This document shows, piece after piece, positions 24,626 to 35,988 of a DNA stretch of 64,000 nucleotides. The notes under the pieces are model-generated. The model ran no database searches. It was not told the DNA's origin and worked only from the letters and a program-made list of their open reading frames with translations. How positions within the stretch are numbered: position 1 is the first letter of the stretch; each line of letters starts with the position of its first letter. Made by a program: the position numbers and the translations under genes. Source of the DNA: Archangium_A sp035910535 (GTDB lineage: Bacteria; Myxococcota; Myxococcia; Myxococcales; Myxococcaceae); NCBI GenBank assembly GCA_035910535.1, contig JAMHXF010000034.1:8404-72403 (forward strand), given 5' to 3'.

Positions 24626-25624
24626 ATGGACCGCACCGAACGACTGCTCGACCTCGTGGCGCTCTTCCTCGACGCGAAGCGCCCCGTGAGCCTCGACGAC
24701 ATTCGAGATTCTTTCCCCGACGAGTACGCCGGCGCACCCGAGAGCTCGCAGCGAAAATGGGAGCGCGACAAGGCCGAGCTGGTCGAGCTCGGGCTGCCCA
24801 TCACCTTCGTGCTGGAGACCGACGAGCGACCCGCCGGCTACGTGATGGACAAAGACGCGTACTACCTGCCCGAGGTGGGCTTGAGCCCCGAAGAGCTCGC
24901 GGTGCTCTACGCGGCGGGCTCGGCGGTGCTGGCGTCGGGCGCGTTCCCCGGCCGGCAAGACCTCGCGCACGCGCTGCGCAAAGTCGGCTTCTTCGCCGAC
25001 GGCCCGCTGCCCGCGCCCAACGTGCGCCTCGAGCTCGGCGGCGTGGCCGACGCGAAGGAGCTGCCCGCGCGCCTCGACCTGCTGTGGGACGCCATCAACG
25101 CGCGCAAGAGCATCGAGCTCGACTACTTCTCACCTCACGGCAAGGGCCAGACGACGCGCAAGGTGAACCCCTACGGCCTCGCGCTGCGCCGCGGCGTGTG
25201 GAACCTCGTCGGCTGGTGCCACCTGAGAGAGAGCCTGCGCACGTTCCACGTGCACCGCATTCGCCGGCTCACGCCCAACACGAAGAGCCCGCGCCTGCCC
25301 GACTTCGAGGTGCCCGCCGATTTTCACGTCGACGCGTGGGTCGCGAGCTGGCCATGGCAACACCAGCTGCACGCCGCCATCGACGTCTCCATCACGCTCG
25401 AAGGCGAGCTCGCGCCGTTGGCCGAGCAGCTCTTTCCGGTGACCGCGACGAGGGAAGGCAGCGTCGCGAAGCTCGTGGTGCGCGCGACCGACCTCGACGG
25501 CCTCGTCACCTACGTGCTCTCGCTCGGCGCGGGGGCGCGCGTCACCGGGCCTGACGACGCCGTGCAGCGGGCCCACGCGCTCGCGCAGCGCGTGCTCGAC
25601 GCCCACAGCGAGGTGAGCCCATGA
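24626..25624 (+). CDS. WYL-domain transcriptional regulator (PafB/C-like, first of pair)
   Basis: 332 aa from MDRTERLLDLVALFLDAKRP, the usual start of WYL regulators. An N-terminal winged-helix region (about 1-65) has QRKWERDKAELVELG. The WYL domain (about 155-225) contains SIELDYFSPHGKG, then VWNLVGWCHLRESLRTFHVHRIRR, so the signature reads WNL rather than WYL. A WCX-type C-terminal extension follows. WYL proteins bind ssDNA or nucleotides and often control DNA-damage genes. It overlaps the next WYL gene by 4 nt (ATGA, 25621-25624). Confidence 0.85.
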   Translation: MDRTERLLDLVALFLDAKRPVSLDDIRDSFPDEYAGAPESSQRKWERDKAELVELGLPITFVLETDERPAGYVMDKDAYYLPEVGLSPEELAVLYAAGSAVLASGAFPGRQDLAHALRKVGFFADGPLPAPNVRLELGGVADAKELPARLDLLWDAINARKSIELDYFSPHGKGQTTRKVNPYGLALRRGVWNLVGWCHLRESLRTFHVHRIRRLTPNTKSPRLPDFEVPADFHVDAWVASWPWQHQLHAAIDVSITLEGELAPLAEQLFPVTATREGSVAKLVVRATDLDGLVTYVLSLGAGARVTGPDDAVQRAHALAQRVLDAHSEVSP

Positions 25625-26574
25625 GCACGTCCGTCGACGGTGGCCGCACGCAGGCCTACGAGCGCCTTCGCCGCCTGCTCTTCCTCGTGCCGTTCGTCTC
25701 ACGCAAGCAGGGCCAGAGCGTCGACGAGGTCGCGAAGGCGGTCGGCGTCACGCGCGCCGAGCTGCTCAACGAGCTCGAGCTGCTCACGTTCGTCGGCCGC
25801 CCGCCGTTTCAACCCGGCGACTACATCGACGTGTACGTCGAAGATGATCGCGTCTTCGTCGACCTGAACCAGCGGCTCTCGGCGCCTCCACGGTTGACCG
25901 CCGCCGAAGGTGTCGCGCTCGCGGCCGCTGCGGCGCTGCTCAAGCCGGCCGCCGGTGGCGCGCTCGCGGCCGCGCTGTCGCGACTCGAGAAAGTGCTGCC
26001 GCCTCACGCCGCCACCCGCTCCCGCGACATGGCCCGGCAGCTCGACGTCGCGCCTGAAGCGCCCGACGCGGTGTCGGTGCTGTCACAGGCCATCATCGAG
26101 CACCGTGAAGTCGAGCTCGACTACGTCGCCCTGAGCCGGGGCGCCAAAGAGCACCGCCGCGTGCAACCGTGGGAGCTCTTCAGCCATCGCGGCCAGTGGT
26201 ACCTCTCTGCGTTCTGTTTGACACGTGTCGGCGCGCGGCTCTTCCGCGTCGACCGGCTCGAAGGCCTCACGCTGACTGAAACGCGCTTCACGCCGCCCGA
26301 AGAACCGGCGCACACGCGGCCGGGCGAAGGCGACATCGAGCGCCCGGTGAAGGTACGGTTTTCCCCCGAGTTGGCGCGCTGGCAGAAGGAGCGCTTCGGC
26401 GACGGTGCGGAGCTTCAAGGTGACGGAAGTCTGGTGGTCACGGTGCCGGGTGATTCGGAGCGCTGGTTGACGCGCTGGGTGTTGTCGTTCGGTGGCAACG
26501 CGACGGTGCTGGAGCCCGCGTGGGCAAAAAGCGCGGTTGCCGAGGCCGCGCGCGCGTCACTAAAGTCTCAATAA
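25621..26574 (+). CDS. WYL-domain transcriptional regulator (PafB/C-like, second of pair)
   Basis: 317 aa. The N-terminal HTH resembles the PafC side (FLVPFVSRKQGQSVDEVAKAVGVTRAELLNELELLTFVG). The central WYL domain (about 160-220) keeps the signature: VELDYVALSRGAK, then GQWYLSAFCLTRVGARLFRVDR. A WCX-like C-terminus ends near LTRWVLSFGGNATVLEPA. Its arrangement with the preceding gene recalls the actinobacterial pafBC heterodimer, but no proteasome or pup genes are in the window. It is followed 4 nt later by the FHA gene, so the four genes from 23413 may be one transcript. Confidence 0.87.
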   Translation: MSTSVDGGRTQAYERLRRLLFLVPFVSRKQGQSVDEVAKAVGVTRAELLNELELLTFVGRPPFQPGDYIDVYVEDDRVFVDLNQRLSAPPRLTAAEGVALAAAAALLKPAAGGALAAALSRLEKVLPPHAATRSRDMARQLDVAPEAPDAVSVLSQAIIEHREVELDYVALSRGAKEHRRVQPWELFSHRGQWYLSAFCLTRVGARLFRVDRLEGLTLTETRFTPPEEPAHTRPGEGDIERPVKVRFSPELARWQKERFGDGAELQGDGSLVVTVPGDSERWLTRWVLSFGGNATVLEPAWAKSAVAEAARASLKSQ

Positions 26575-26578
26575 GCGA

Positions 26579-28162
26579 ATGGGTTTTCAGCTCGTCATCG
26601 CCGAGGGCAAAGAGGCCGGCCGGGAGTTCGAGTTCGACCAGGCCTCTGTTGTCATCGGGCGCACTGCAGAGTGCGATGTCATTCTTTACGAAGCGGGCGT
26701 GTCTCGTAAGCACGCGCGCATCGTCGCGGAGGCGGCGGTCTTCTTCATCGAAGACCTGGGCTCCTCCAACGGCACGCGCGTCAACGGCACGACCATCGGC
26801 GGCAAGCACGCGCTCAAAGACGGCGACGCCATTTCGATGGGGCCCGTCGTCTTCAACTTCAAGCCCGTCGAGCTCTCGCCCGAAGCGGACACCAACGAGG
26901 TGCCGCTCGAAGAAGGCGGCGCGCACACGCGCATCGTCGACATCTCGGAGATGAAGCGCTCGCGCAACAAGGGCGTGGCGATGCTGCCCAAAGACGCCAG
27001 CCGCGAGCAGGTCGCGGAGATGGGCCGTCGCAGCACGCAGATGATGCCGGTGCTCAAAGGCCCGCGCCCGAGCACGCCGAGCGGCGTTCGAAAGTCGAGC
27101 AGCTCGGGCATGAGGCCGCAGGCGCGCCTCGCCGCGAAAGAGCAGGATCTCCCGGCGGGTGTCGAGGTGGCCGGCGGTGGGCGCCCGCGGCTGGCGCGCG
27201 CCTCGGGTGAACGTGCGGCGTTGTCGGCAGCAGACCGGGCGCGCTTCGTGCGTGGTGGCCCCGTGGGCCGCGCGCGGCTGTGGTGGGCCGAAGCCAACCC
27301 GCAGAAGCGCGCCATCGCCGCGTCGCTCGTCGGCGTGGTGGGCGTGGCGCTGCTCGCGGGGCTCGTCTTCGCCGTCATCCCCGACGACGCCAAGCCCAGG
27401 CCCAAAGAGCCCGAGGTGCTGTCGGGTGAGCCGGTCGACTACAGCTTCGGCTACGGCGACGACGTGATGTACGAGCGCGTCGACTCGAAGACCTTCGACT
27501 TCGACGTGAAGTCGCCGGTGCAGGTGATGGTCATCGTCCACTACATGTCGAAGGACATCGGCTCGAACGACGAGGTGAACATCACCGTCAACGGCGTCGA
27601 GGTGGGCTGGCTTTCGGCGGACACGCTCGACTCCAACGAGATCTCCCGCGAGAAGATCATCCCCGCGAACCTCGTGAAGCGCGGAGAGATCAACACCATC
27701 ACCTTCGACAACGTGAAGAACCCGCCCGAGCGCGACCCCTGGCGCATCTGGAACCTCTGGGTCGAGGTCGCCGTGCTCCCCGAGCGCGACGAAGAAGGGC
27801 TCAAGGCCGAGGCCGAAGAAAAGTACAAGCGCGGCGCGCTCGAATGGGAGCAGCGCGACATCGGCGCCTCCAACCGCTGGGACGCGTACCGGAACTTCCG
27901 AGAGGCGTGGCTCACGCTCGAGGCCGTGCCAGAGCAGGACCGCCCCGCCACCTACCGCCTCGCGCAAGACCGCATGAACGAGGCCCGGCGCGCGCTCGAC
28001 GAAAAGTGCAAGGAGCTGCTGCGCAAGGCGCGCTCTGCCTACAACTTCAGCAAGTGGGACGAGGCGCGCTACGAGCTCGACCACGTGCACGACTTCTTCC
28101 CGTCACGCGGCCACAACTGCCAGTACCGCGCTGAAGTTGAACGTCAGGCGATGGATCTGTGA
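26579..28162 (+). CDS. FHA-domain membrane protein
   Basis: 527 aa. An N-terminal FHA domain (1-about 95) has the phosphothreonine-binding signatures VVIGRTAECDVILYEAGVSR, KHARI and LGSSNGTRVNGT. A charged, low-complexity linker (about 100-240) precedes one transmembrane helix near 245-268 (SLVGVVGVALLAGLVFAVIP). The exported C-terminal part has a beta domain (VMVIVHYMSKDIGSNDEVNI) and a helical segment rich in E/R/K, perhaps TPR-like (AYRNFREAWLTLEAVPEQDR). It likely links Ser/Thr kinase signalling to an envelope process; the partner is unknown. Confidence 0.88.
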   Translation: MGFQLVIAEGKEAGREFEFDQASVVIGRTAECDVILYEAGVSRKHARIVAEAAVFFIEDLGSSNGTRVNGTTIGGKHALKDGDAISMGPVVFNFKPVELSPEADTNEVPLEEGGAHTRIVDISEMKRSRNKGVAMLPKDASREQVAEMGRRSTQMMPVLKGPRPSTPSGVRKSSSSGMRPQARLAAKEQDLPAGVEVAGGGRPRLARASGERAALSAADRARFVRGGPVGRARLWWAEANPQKRAIAASLVGVVGVALLAGLVFAVIPDDAKPRPKEPEVLSGEPVDYSFGYGDDVMYERVDSKTFDFDVKSPVQVMVIVHYMSKDIGSNDEVNITVNGVEVGWLSADTLDSNEISREKIIPANLVKRGEINTITFDNVKNPPERDPWRIWNLWVEVAVLPERDEEGLKAEAEEKYKRGALEWEQRDIGASNRWDAYRNFREAWLTLEAVPEQDRPATYRLAQDRMNEARRALDEKCKELLRKARSAYNFSKWDEARYELDHVHDFFPSRGHNCQYRAEVERQAMDL

Positions 28163-28249
28163 CCTGAAGCGCGCAAACACTGCGCGTACGGCTTATGGGC
28201 CCAATTGATTGTTGCGATCGCAGGTCGCGAGCGAAATAAGTCGTTCGCC

Positions 28250-30934
<2,685 letters not shown>

Positions 30935-30959
30935 ACCGCTTTCAGCGAATGCAGACTTC

Positions 30960-30996
30960 GGCCGTGAGAGTTCCGACTCTCACGGCCATTTCTTTT
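30960..30996 (+). terminator. Intrinsic terminator of acnA
   Basis: GGCCGTGAGAG (30960-30970) pairs perfectly with CTCTCACGGCC (30977-30987) across a 6-nt loop TTCCGA, and is followed by ATTTCTTTT at 30988-30996. An 11-bp perfect stem plus T-rich tail 25 nt after the acnA stop is a textbook factor-independent terminator. Confidence 0.93.
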
Positions 30997-31016
30997 GGTG
31001 CGTAGACTCAGGCCCG

Positions 31017-32073
31017 GTGAAACGAGCGGCGCTGTTTTCTGGGGTTCGGGCTGGTGGTCGTCACCGCATGTGTTGTCGGTTGGTAACTGCTGCGAGCGAA
31101 CGCGGCCATCGAGACGAAGCGAGAAATCGCGCGAGTCGAGCTGCCTGCCGCCGCCCTGCGAAGCGAAACGGCCATCGGAGATCTGCTGAACGATGAACTC
31201 TTCGCGGTGCCGACGGGCGACGACGCGGGCCCGTGGCTCAACCCGCGCCTCGCGTTCGACGGTCTGGCGACACCTGGGCCAATCGTCTCCGAGACGTGCA
31301 GCGCGCTCGTAGAGCGATTCAAGCAACGCGAACACGAGATGCCCTCCACGGAGCTCGCGGCGTGTGACACGACGTTGCTCGCCGAGCTGCAGCGCTTCGG
31401 CCGTTGGAGCTTCACCTCCGGCCCACGTGAAGCACTGCCGCACGGAACTCGAACCGCGTTCGCGATGCCCGACTTTTCCCAACTGATGACGTTGGCGAAG
31501 CTTCACCTCGTCAAAGGCCACGCCGATGGTCGCGTGAACGACGCGGCCGACGACGTTCGACATCTCGTCAAGCTGCTCTTCACCAGTGAGTATCTGCTCA
31601 GCGTCATGGTCGGCACCGCGCTGCTCAGCCTCGAGCGGCGGCTGACGACTGCGATGGGCGCAGGCCGAGGCGTCACCCGCGCGCAGCTCGGCGCGCTCCG
31701 TGGCCGCGTCTTCGCGGCGGTGTACGCGCGATACACGGTGCTCGACGACGTCGTGGCAACGACGCACGAGCCGCGCTTCATTCGCTGCGTCGCGCTGACC
31801 GAAGCCGCTTTCATGGGAAAGATGACCCTCGACGAACCAACCTGCTGGTTCGAGAACGCGCGCTTCGATGCGACCCGTCCGTACTTGAGGGGCGCGCGAG
31901 GGCCGCTCGATGTTGCCGGCGCTCTCGATGTCGCCGCTGCACTCGGAGACGCTGTGCTCGGAGTGCTCGCACCAGACATGTGCCAGAGGCTTCGCGAACA
32001 ACTCCTTGGCGCCGCCATGCTGCCGGACAAAGCCAGTTGGAGAACCCTCGAGCTCCCGCACGACACGATGTGA
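31017..32073 (+). pseudogene. Disrupted gene: frameshift plus in-frame TAA near the 5' end
   Basis: The frame 31087-32073 is open and has coding-like composition (MVGTALLSLERRLTTAMGAG, TAAFMGKMTLDEPTCWFENA region), about 329 codons. No ATG/GTG/TTG lies in frame before GTG 31207. Upstream the same frame gives a membrane helix, LGFGLVVVTACVVGW, ending at TAA 31084-31086. A GTG at 31017 begins VKRAALF in another frame, and removing one T from the TTTT run (31034-31037) joins the two. So two single-base lesions seem to separate signal-anchor and body. A functional shorter gene from 31207, or sequencing error, remains possible. The product is of unknown family. Confidence 0.55.
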
Positions 32074-32091
32074 GGAACCCAGCGCACAGAT

Positions 32092-32329
32092 TTGACGTTG
32101 GCCCGGCGGCCTCGTCGCCGCGCAAAACAGGAAGCAGATGAAGAGCGTCGCGATGTTCACCGTCGCCGGCTCGCAGCACTCGTGGCCTCCTTCGTCGGTT
32201 GTTACAGCCTCGAGGCGCACGCACGCCTCGACGACAAGCGCGCCGACGCAGCAACTGCCGTCGACGGAGCGCTGGAGCGACACCGGCTCACAGTCGCTCG
32301 AGCTGATGCCGGCGCGCTGAGCCCTTCAA
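32092..32329 (+). pseudogene. Possible truncated paralogue of the preceding gene
   Basis: This roughly 250-nt stretch between the disrupted gene and the convergent histidine kinase gene has no complete gene. In the frame starting at 32092 it encodes RRRLAALVASFVGCYSLEA and then HARLDDKRADAATAVDG. That lines up with the anchor and following residues of the preceding gene (GW, stop, LLRANAAIETKREIA). The match suggests a remnant 5' end whose body is lost where the kinase gene now lies. The alignment is short and by eye. Confidence 0.3.
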
Positions 32330-34555
32330 TCAGCTCAGCGCCTTGCGGAGCACCTTGAGCATCACCTCGGCGGTGTACGGCTTGGGCACGAAGTACTTCA
32401 CGCCCGCGTCGACCGCGCGCGCCACGTTGCCGTTGGCGGCCAGCCCACTCGAGCCGACGATGCGCACGTCGGCGTCGATGGAGCGCAGCGCGAGAATCGT
32501 CGCCGGGCCGTCCATCACCGGCATGGTCATGTCGGTCAGCACCAACGCGATGTCTTTGCGATGCACCGCGAAGAGCGCGACCGCCTCTGCGCCGTTGCTG
32601 GCCAGCATCACGCGGTAGCCATGCCGCTCGAGCGTGCGCCGCGCCACCGCACGAATCGGCGCCTCGTCGTCGATGACCAGAATCAGCTCGCCGTTGCCGC
32701 GCTCCAGCTCTTCGGGCGCACGCGCGACCAGGCTGTCGTTTCGTGCGGGTTGCGCCGGGAGGTAGATCTTGAAGCGCGTGCCGCGCCCGAGCTCGCTGTA
32801 GACGTGCACGAAGCCGTGGTGCGCGCGCACCAACGCGTGCACCGTCGACAAGCCGAGGCCGGTGCCTTTGCCGACGTCCTTCGTCGTGAAGAACGGCTCG
32901 AAGACGTGCTCGAGCACCTCGGGGCTCATGCCGCTGCCGGTGTCTTCGACGCGCATCAGCACGTACGGCCCGGGCCTGGCCTCGAGGTTCATGTCTGCGT
33001 ACGCGTCGTCGAGCTGCACGTGCTCGACGTTGATGGACAACGTGCCCCCCAGCGGCATCGCGTCGCGCGCATTCACACACAGGTTCGTCAGCATCTGGTT
33101 GAGCTGCGTGCGATCTCCCTCGACCGTCCACGGGCGCGGCGCGACGTGAACGTTGATCGCGATGTTCTTGGGGAACGTGTCGCGAAGCATCTGCTGCACG
33201 TCCATCACCACGGCCTTCAACTCGACCGGCGAGCGCTGCCCGTCGGCGCCGCGCGCAAACGACAACAACTGGCGCACCATGTCGGCGCCCCGCTCGGCGC
33301 TGCGAACGAGCGCGGCGAGATCTTCGGCGCGCTCGGGGTCTTGCTCGTCGCTGTGCAGCGACGACGCCGTCATCACGATGGGCGCGAGCACGTTGTTCAA
33401 GTCGTGCGCGATGCCGCCGGCCAGGGTGCCCAGGCTCTCCATGCGCTGCGCGCGGAGGAACTGCTTTTCGAGGTTCTTCTTTTCGGTGACGTCGCTGTTG
33501 ATGGTGAGCACCGACCTGGGCTTGCCAGCGCCGTCGCGCATCAGGGACCAGCGCGCCTCCATCACCAGGGTTCGGCCGTCGCGCGTGCGATGTCGCAGGT
33601 CTCCGCGCCACTCGCCGTCGCGCATGACGCTGGCCACCGCTTCGTCGAAGTGCTCGTAGTCGGCCTCGAGGTAGAGCAGCTCACGCGTCGACTTTCCGAT
33701 GACGTCGTCTGACGTCCAGCCGTAACAACGCTCGGCACCCTTGTTCCAGAACTTGATGCGGTGCTCGAGGTCGCGAACGACGATGGCGTCTTGCGCGTGG
33801 TCGAGCAACGTCGCCTGCTCTATCAACCGCTCCTCGCCGGCTTTGCGCTGCGTGAAGTCGCGAAAATGAACCGCGATGCCGCCCTGCGAAGGCGTGACGC
33901 GCACCTCGAACCACGACTCGAGCGGCGCGAAATACACCTCGAACGTCGTGGGCGCGCCGGTGTCACGTGCGCGAACGAACTCGGTCTCGATGATGGTGCC
34001 GACAGCCGCAGGAAACGCGACCCAGACGATCTCGCCGAGCAACGCTTCGCGCGTGGTGTGCAGCAACTGCTCGGCCGCCGCGTTCACGAACGTGAAGTGC
34101 CAGTTCGCGTCGAGCGTGGAGAAGGCCTCGCCCATTCGGTCGAGCGTCAGGCGGAGATCGTCGGCCTGAGTCGAGCTGCTCTGCGACTCGGTCACGTCGG
34201 TCATGAACACCGCAAACCCGTCAGCCGCAGGCTTCACTCGAGCGTGAACCCAGGTGCCGTTGGCGAGGCGCAGCGTCTGCGCCGTCGCCGCAGCGCTCTT
34301 CACTGCGCGCGCGAGCAGCTCGACGAACTGCGCCGACGCGCCGGGGGCACGCTCGAGCTTCACGGCGTGGCCGATGAGCTCTGAGAGCGAGGCGGCGAGG
34401 AACTTTTCAGCGCTGGTGTTCAGCTCGACGACAGCGCCGTCGGCCGCCAGGAGCATCAACCCTTCGTCGAGGCCGTCGACGACGACACCCAACCAGTCGC
34501 GTCGCTCTGTCGCGTCACTTGCGCGCACAACGCCCGATTCGCGTGGAGTCCCCAT
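32330..34555 (-). CDS. PAS-PAS-PAS hybrid sensor histidine kinase with C-terminal receiver
   Basis: 741 aa from ATG 34555, which has GGAGGT 10 nt upstream; an ATG at 34642 would add 29 residues without a better site. Three PAS domains (about 20-120, 130-240, 250-370; the third with FWNKGAERCYGWTSDDVIGK) precede HisKA (RMESLGTLAGGIAHDLNNVL, phospho-His in AHDLNN), HATPase (LCVNARDAMP, EDTGSGMSPEVLEH, GTGLGLSTVHALV) and a receiver domain at about 620-741 (VLTDMTMPVMDGP, phospho-Asp; KPYTAEVML). There is no transmembrane segment, so it senses an intracellular signal. No response regulator gene is adjacent. Confidence 0.92.
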   Translation of the reverse strand: MGTPRESGVVRASDATERRDWLGVVVDGLDEGLMLLAADGAVVELNTSAEKFLAASLSELIGHAVKLERAPGASAQFVELLARAVKSAAATAQTLRLANGTWVHARVKPAADGFAVFMTDVTESQSSSTQADDLRLTLDRMGEAFSTLDANWHFTFVNAAAEQLLHTTREALLGEIVWVAFPAAVGTIIETEFVRARDTGAPTTFEVYFAPLESWFEVRVTPSQGGIAVHFRDFTQRKAGEERLIEQATLLDHAQDAIVVRDLEHRIKFWNKGAERCYGWTSDDVIGKSTRELLYLEADYEHFDEAVASVMRDGEWRGDLRHRTRDGRTLVMEARWSLMRDGAGKPRSVLTINSDVTEKKNLEKQFLRAQRMESLGTLAGGIAHDLNNVLAPIVMTASSLHSDEQDPERAEDLAALVRSAERGADMVRQLLSFARGADGQRSPVELKAVVMDVQQMLRDTFPKNIAINVHVAPRPWTVEGDRTQLNQMLTNLCVNARDAMPLGGTLSINVEHVQLDDAYADMNLEARPGPYVLMRVEDTGSGMSPEVLEHVFEPFFTTKDVGKGTGLGLSTVHALVRAHHGFVHVYSELGRGTRFKIYLPAQPARNDSLVARAPEELERGNGELILVIDDEAPIRAVARRTLERHGYRVMLASNGAEAVALFAVHRKDIALVLTDMTMPVMDGPATILALRSIDADVRIVGSSGLAANGNVARAVDAGVKYFVPKPYTAEVMLKVLRKALS

Positions 34556-34565
34556 GCGTACCGCC

Positions 34566-34571
34566 ACCTCC
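34566..34571 (-). promoter_or_regulatory. Ribosome binding site GGAGGT for the hybrid kinase
   Basis: GGAGGT on the minus strand lies 10 nt before the ATG at 34555, and supports that start over the ATG-ATG at 34642 that abuts the NRDE gene's stop. Confidence 0.6.
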
Positions 34572-34642
34572 GGATTCAGTTTCTGAAAACGAACCGCATT
34601 GTGCGGGCAGCGCACGAAGGGAGCCAGCCCCCGTTGCATCAT

Positions 34643-35368
34643 TCAAAACAATGACGTCATCAGCGAAGGCACTTCGACGAAGGGGTGTCGATCAGGACGC
34701 CCTTCCGCCCAGAACCAGCGCGACCCGGTGAGCTGCGGCGCGACAGATAAAACCAGAGAGCTCCGGGTTCCGTAGTCGAGCTCGGGAATGTCGACGCACA
34801 CACCTTCGGGCGTCCCCGTCGCCAACAGGCGTTGCAGCGCAGTCGGTGTCGGCACACCGTGCTCCGTTTCGAGTGACGACCACGCGCGCGTGACGATGTC
34901 GGCGCGACCCTGGTCATCACCGCCGAGGCTCCGCTCCGTCACCACGTGCAGGCCGCGCCCGAGCACCTGGTGATGTACTGCGCTCCCGTCGTTCCACGTC
35001 ACGAACGCCGAGTGGAGGTCCGCGTAGAGCAGGTGAAACGTGTTGAAGCGCGTCGCGGTCAACGCATCGAGCTGCGCGCGCAACGCCTCCGCAGACTTCG
35101 CGCGCAGCGCTTCGAGCACCAACGTGCCCCGCGACTCGCGCTCAGGAAACCGGTCTGACGGGTACCGATTTGTCACACCCACGAAGAGCCCCGTCTTCGT
35201 CAGCCCGAGCCACGTTCCACCGGCGAGCTCGTCACGCGGCGCGACGAAGTCTTCGTTGACCCAGCGCTTCGGAACTGACGCGGGGCGTCGACGAAGTTCG
35301 TCGCGATTTGCTGCAACGAGCAACGGTGCTGACGGGTACTGCCCAACGCTGACGATCAAGGTACACAT
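34643..35368 (-). CDS. NRDE (TANGO2-like) family protein
   Basis: 241 aa. The N-terminus MCTLIVSVGQYPSAPLLVAANRDE carries the defining Cys2 and NRDE motif; GTWLGLTKTGLFVGVTNRYP and ARDELAGG-type phrases also fit. TANGO2-like proteins resemble N-terminal nucleophile hydrolases; haem trafficking and acyl-CoA links have been proposed in eukaryotes, and bacterial roles are unclear. The gene is immediately upstream of the hybrid kinase on the same strand, with 0 nt to an alternative kinase start. It diverges from the TetR gene with starts only 5 nt apart. Confidence 0.9.
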   Translation of the reverse strand: MCTLIVSVGQYPSAPLLVAANRDELRRRPASVPKRWVNEDFVAPRDELAGGTWLGLTKTGLFVGVTNRYPSDRFPERESRGTLVLEALRAKSAEALRAQLDALTATRFNTFHLLYADLHSAFVTWNDGSAVHHQVLGRGLHVVTERSLGGDDQGRADIVTRAWSSLETEHGVPTPTALQRLLATGTPEGVCVDIPELDYGTRSSLVLSVAPQLTGSRWFWAEGRPDRHPFVEVPSLMTSLF

Positions 35369-35373
35369 GAGAA

Positions 35374-35982
35374 GTGCGAGACAAACAACGAGAAGAGACT
35401 CGGCGGAAGCTCTACCACGCAGCGTTGGAAGTCTTCTGTCGCGACGGCGTCGCGGCCTGCCGCATCGAAGACATTGCGCAAAAAGCAGCGGTGAGCCGGG
35501 CGGCGTTCTACTTCCACTTTCCCTCGAAAGACGACGTGCTCCTGGAGCTGCTCAAGGAGTCGGAGACGCCGATCTGCGAGGCCGTCGAAGCGCTGCCCGC
35601 GAGCGCGACGCTCAGCGACGTGTACGAGACGTTGATCAACACGATGTCGGCGTTCTGGAGCGAAGGCGACCGACGCAAGTTGCTCGTCGAGATGTTCAGC
35701 GTGTCGATGCGTCGCACCACCATCGTCACCGACCGTGAAGCCGAGGTCGTACGTGCGGTGGTGAGCAAGCGCTTCACCGCTGCAGCAGAGCGCAAAGAGA
35801 TTTCACCCTCGATGCCGGCAGAAATTCTCGCCGACTTCTATTTGCTCAACTGCCTCGCGGCCATGGCGAGCTGGTGCGTGCAGCCCATCATGCCGTTGGC
35901 CGACATGCTGCGCGGCGTGACGCACCTCTTCATGCACGGCGCAGGGCCCAACGCGGCGCCGCCCTTCACGGCGAGGGGCTGA
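35374..35982 (+). CDS. TetR/AcrR family transcriptional regulator
   Basis: 202 aa with GTG start; MRDKQREETRRKLYHAALEV is the usual first helix, so the start cannot lie far away. The HTH is at about 10-55 (IEDIAQKAAVSRAAFYFHFP, then SKDDVLLELL). The C-terminal ligand domain (about 70-200) is of the TetR_C type, with acyl-CoA or fatty acid a reasonable guess given the neighbouring SDR. It lies 6 nt before the SDR gene, so it probably controls its own operon. Its promoter must lie inside the divergent NRDE coding sequence. Confidence 0.9.
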   Translation: MRDKQREETRRKLYHAALEVFCRDGVAACRIEDIAQKAAVSRAAFYFHFPSKDDVLLELLKESETPICEAVEALPASATLSDVYETLINTMSAFWSEGDRRKLLVEMFSVSMRRTTIVTDREAEVVRAVVSKRFTAAAERKEISPSMPAEILADFYLLNCLAAMASWCVQPIMPLADMLRGVTHLFMHGAGPNAAPPFTARG

Positions 35983-35988
35983 CACGTC

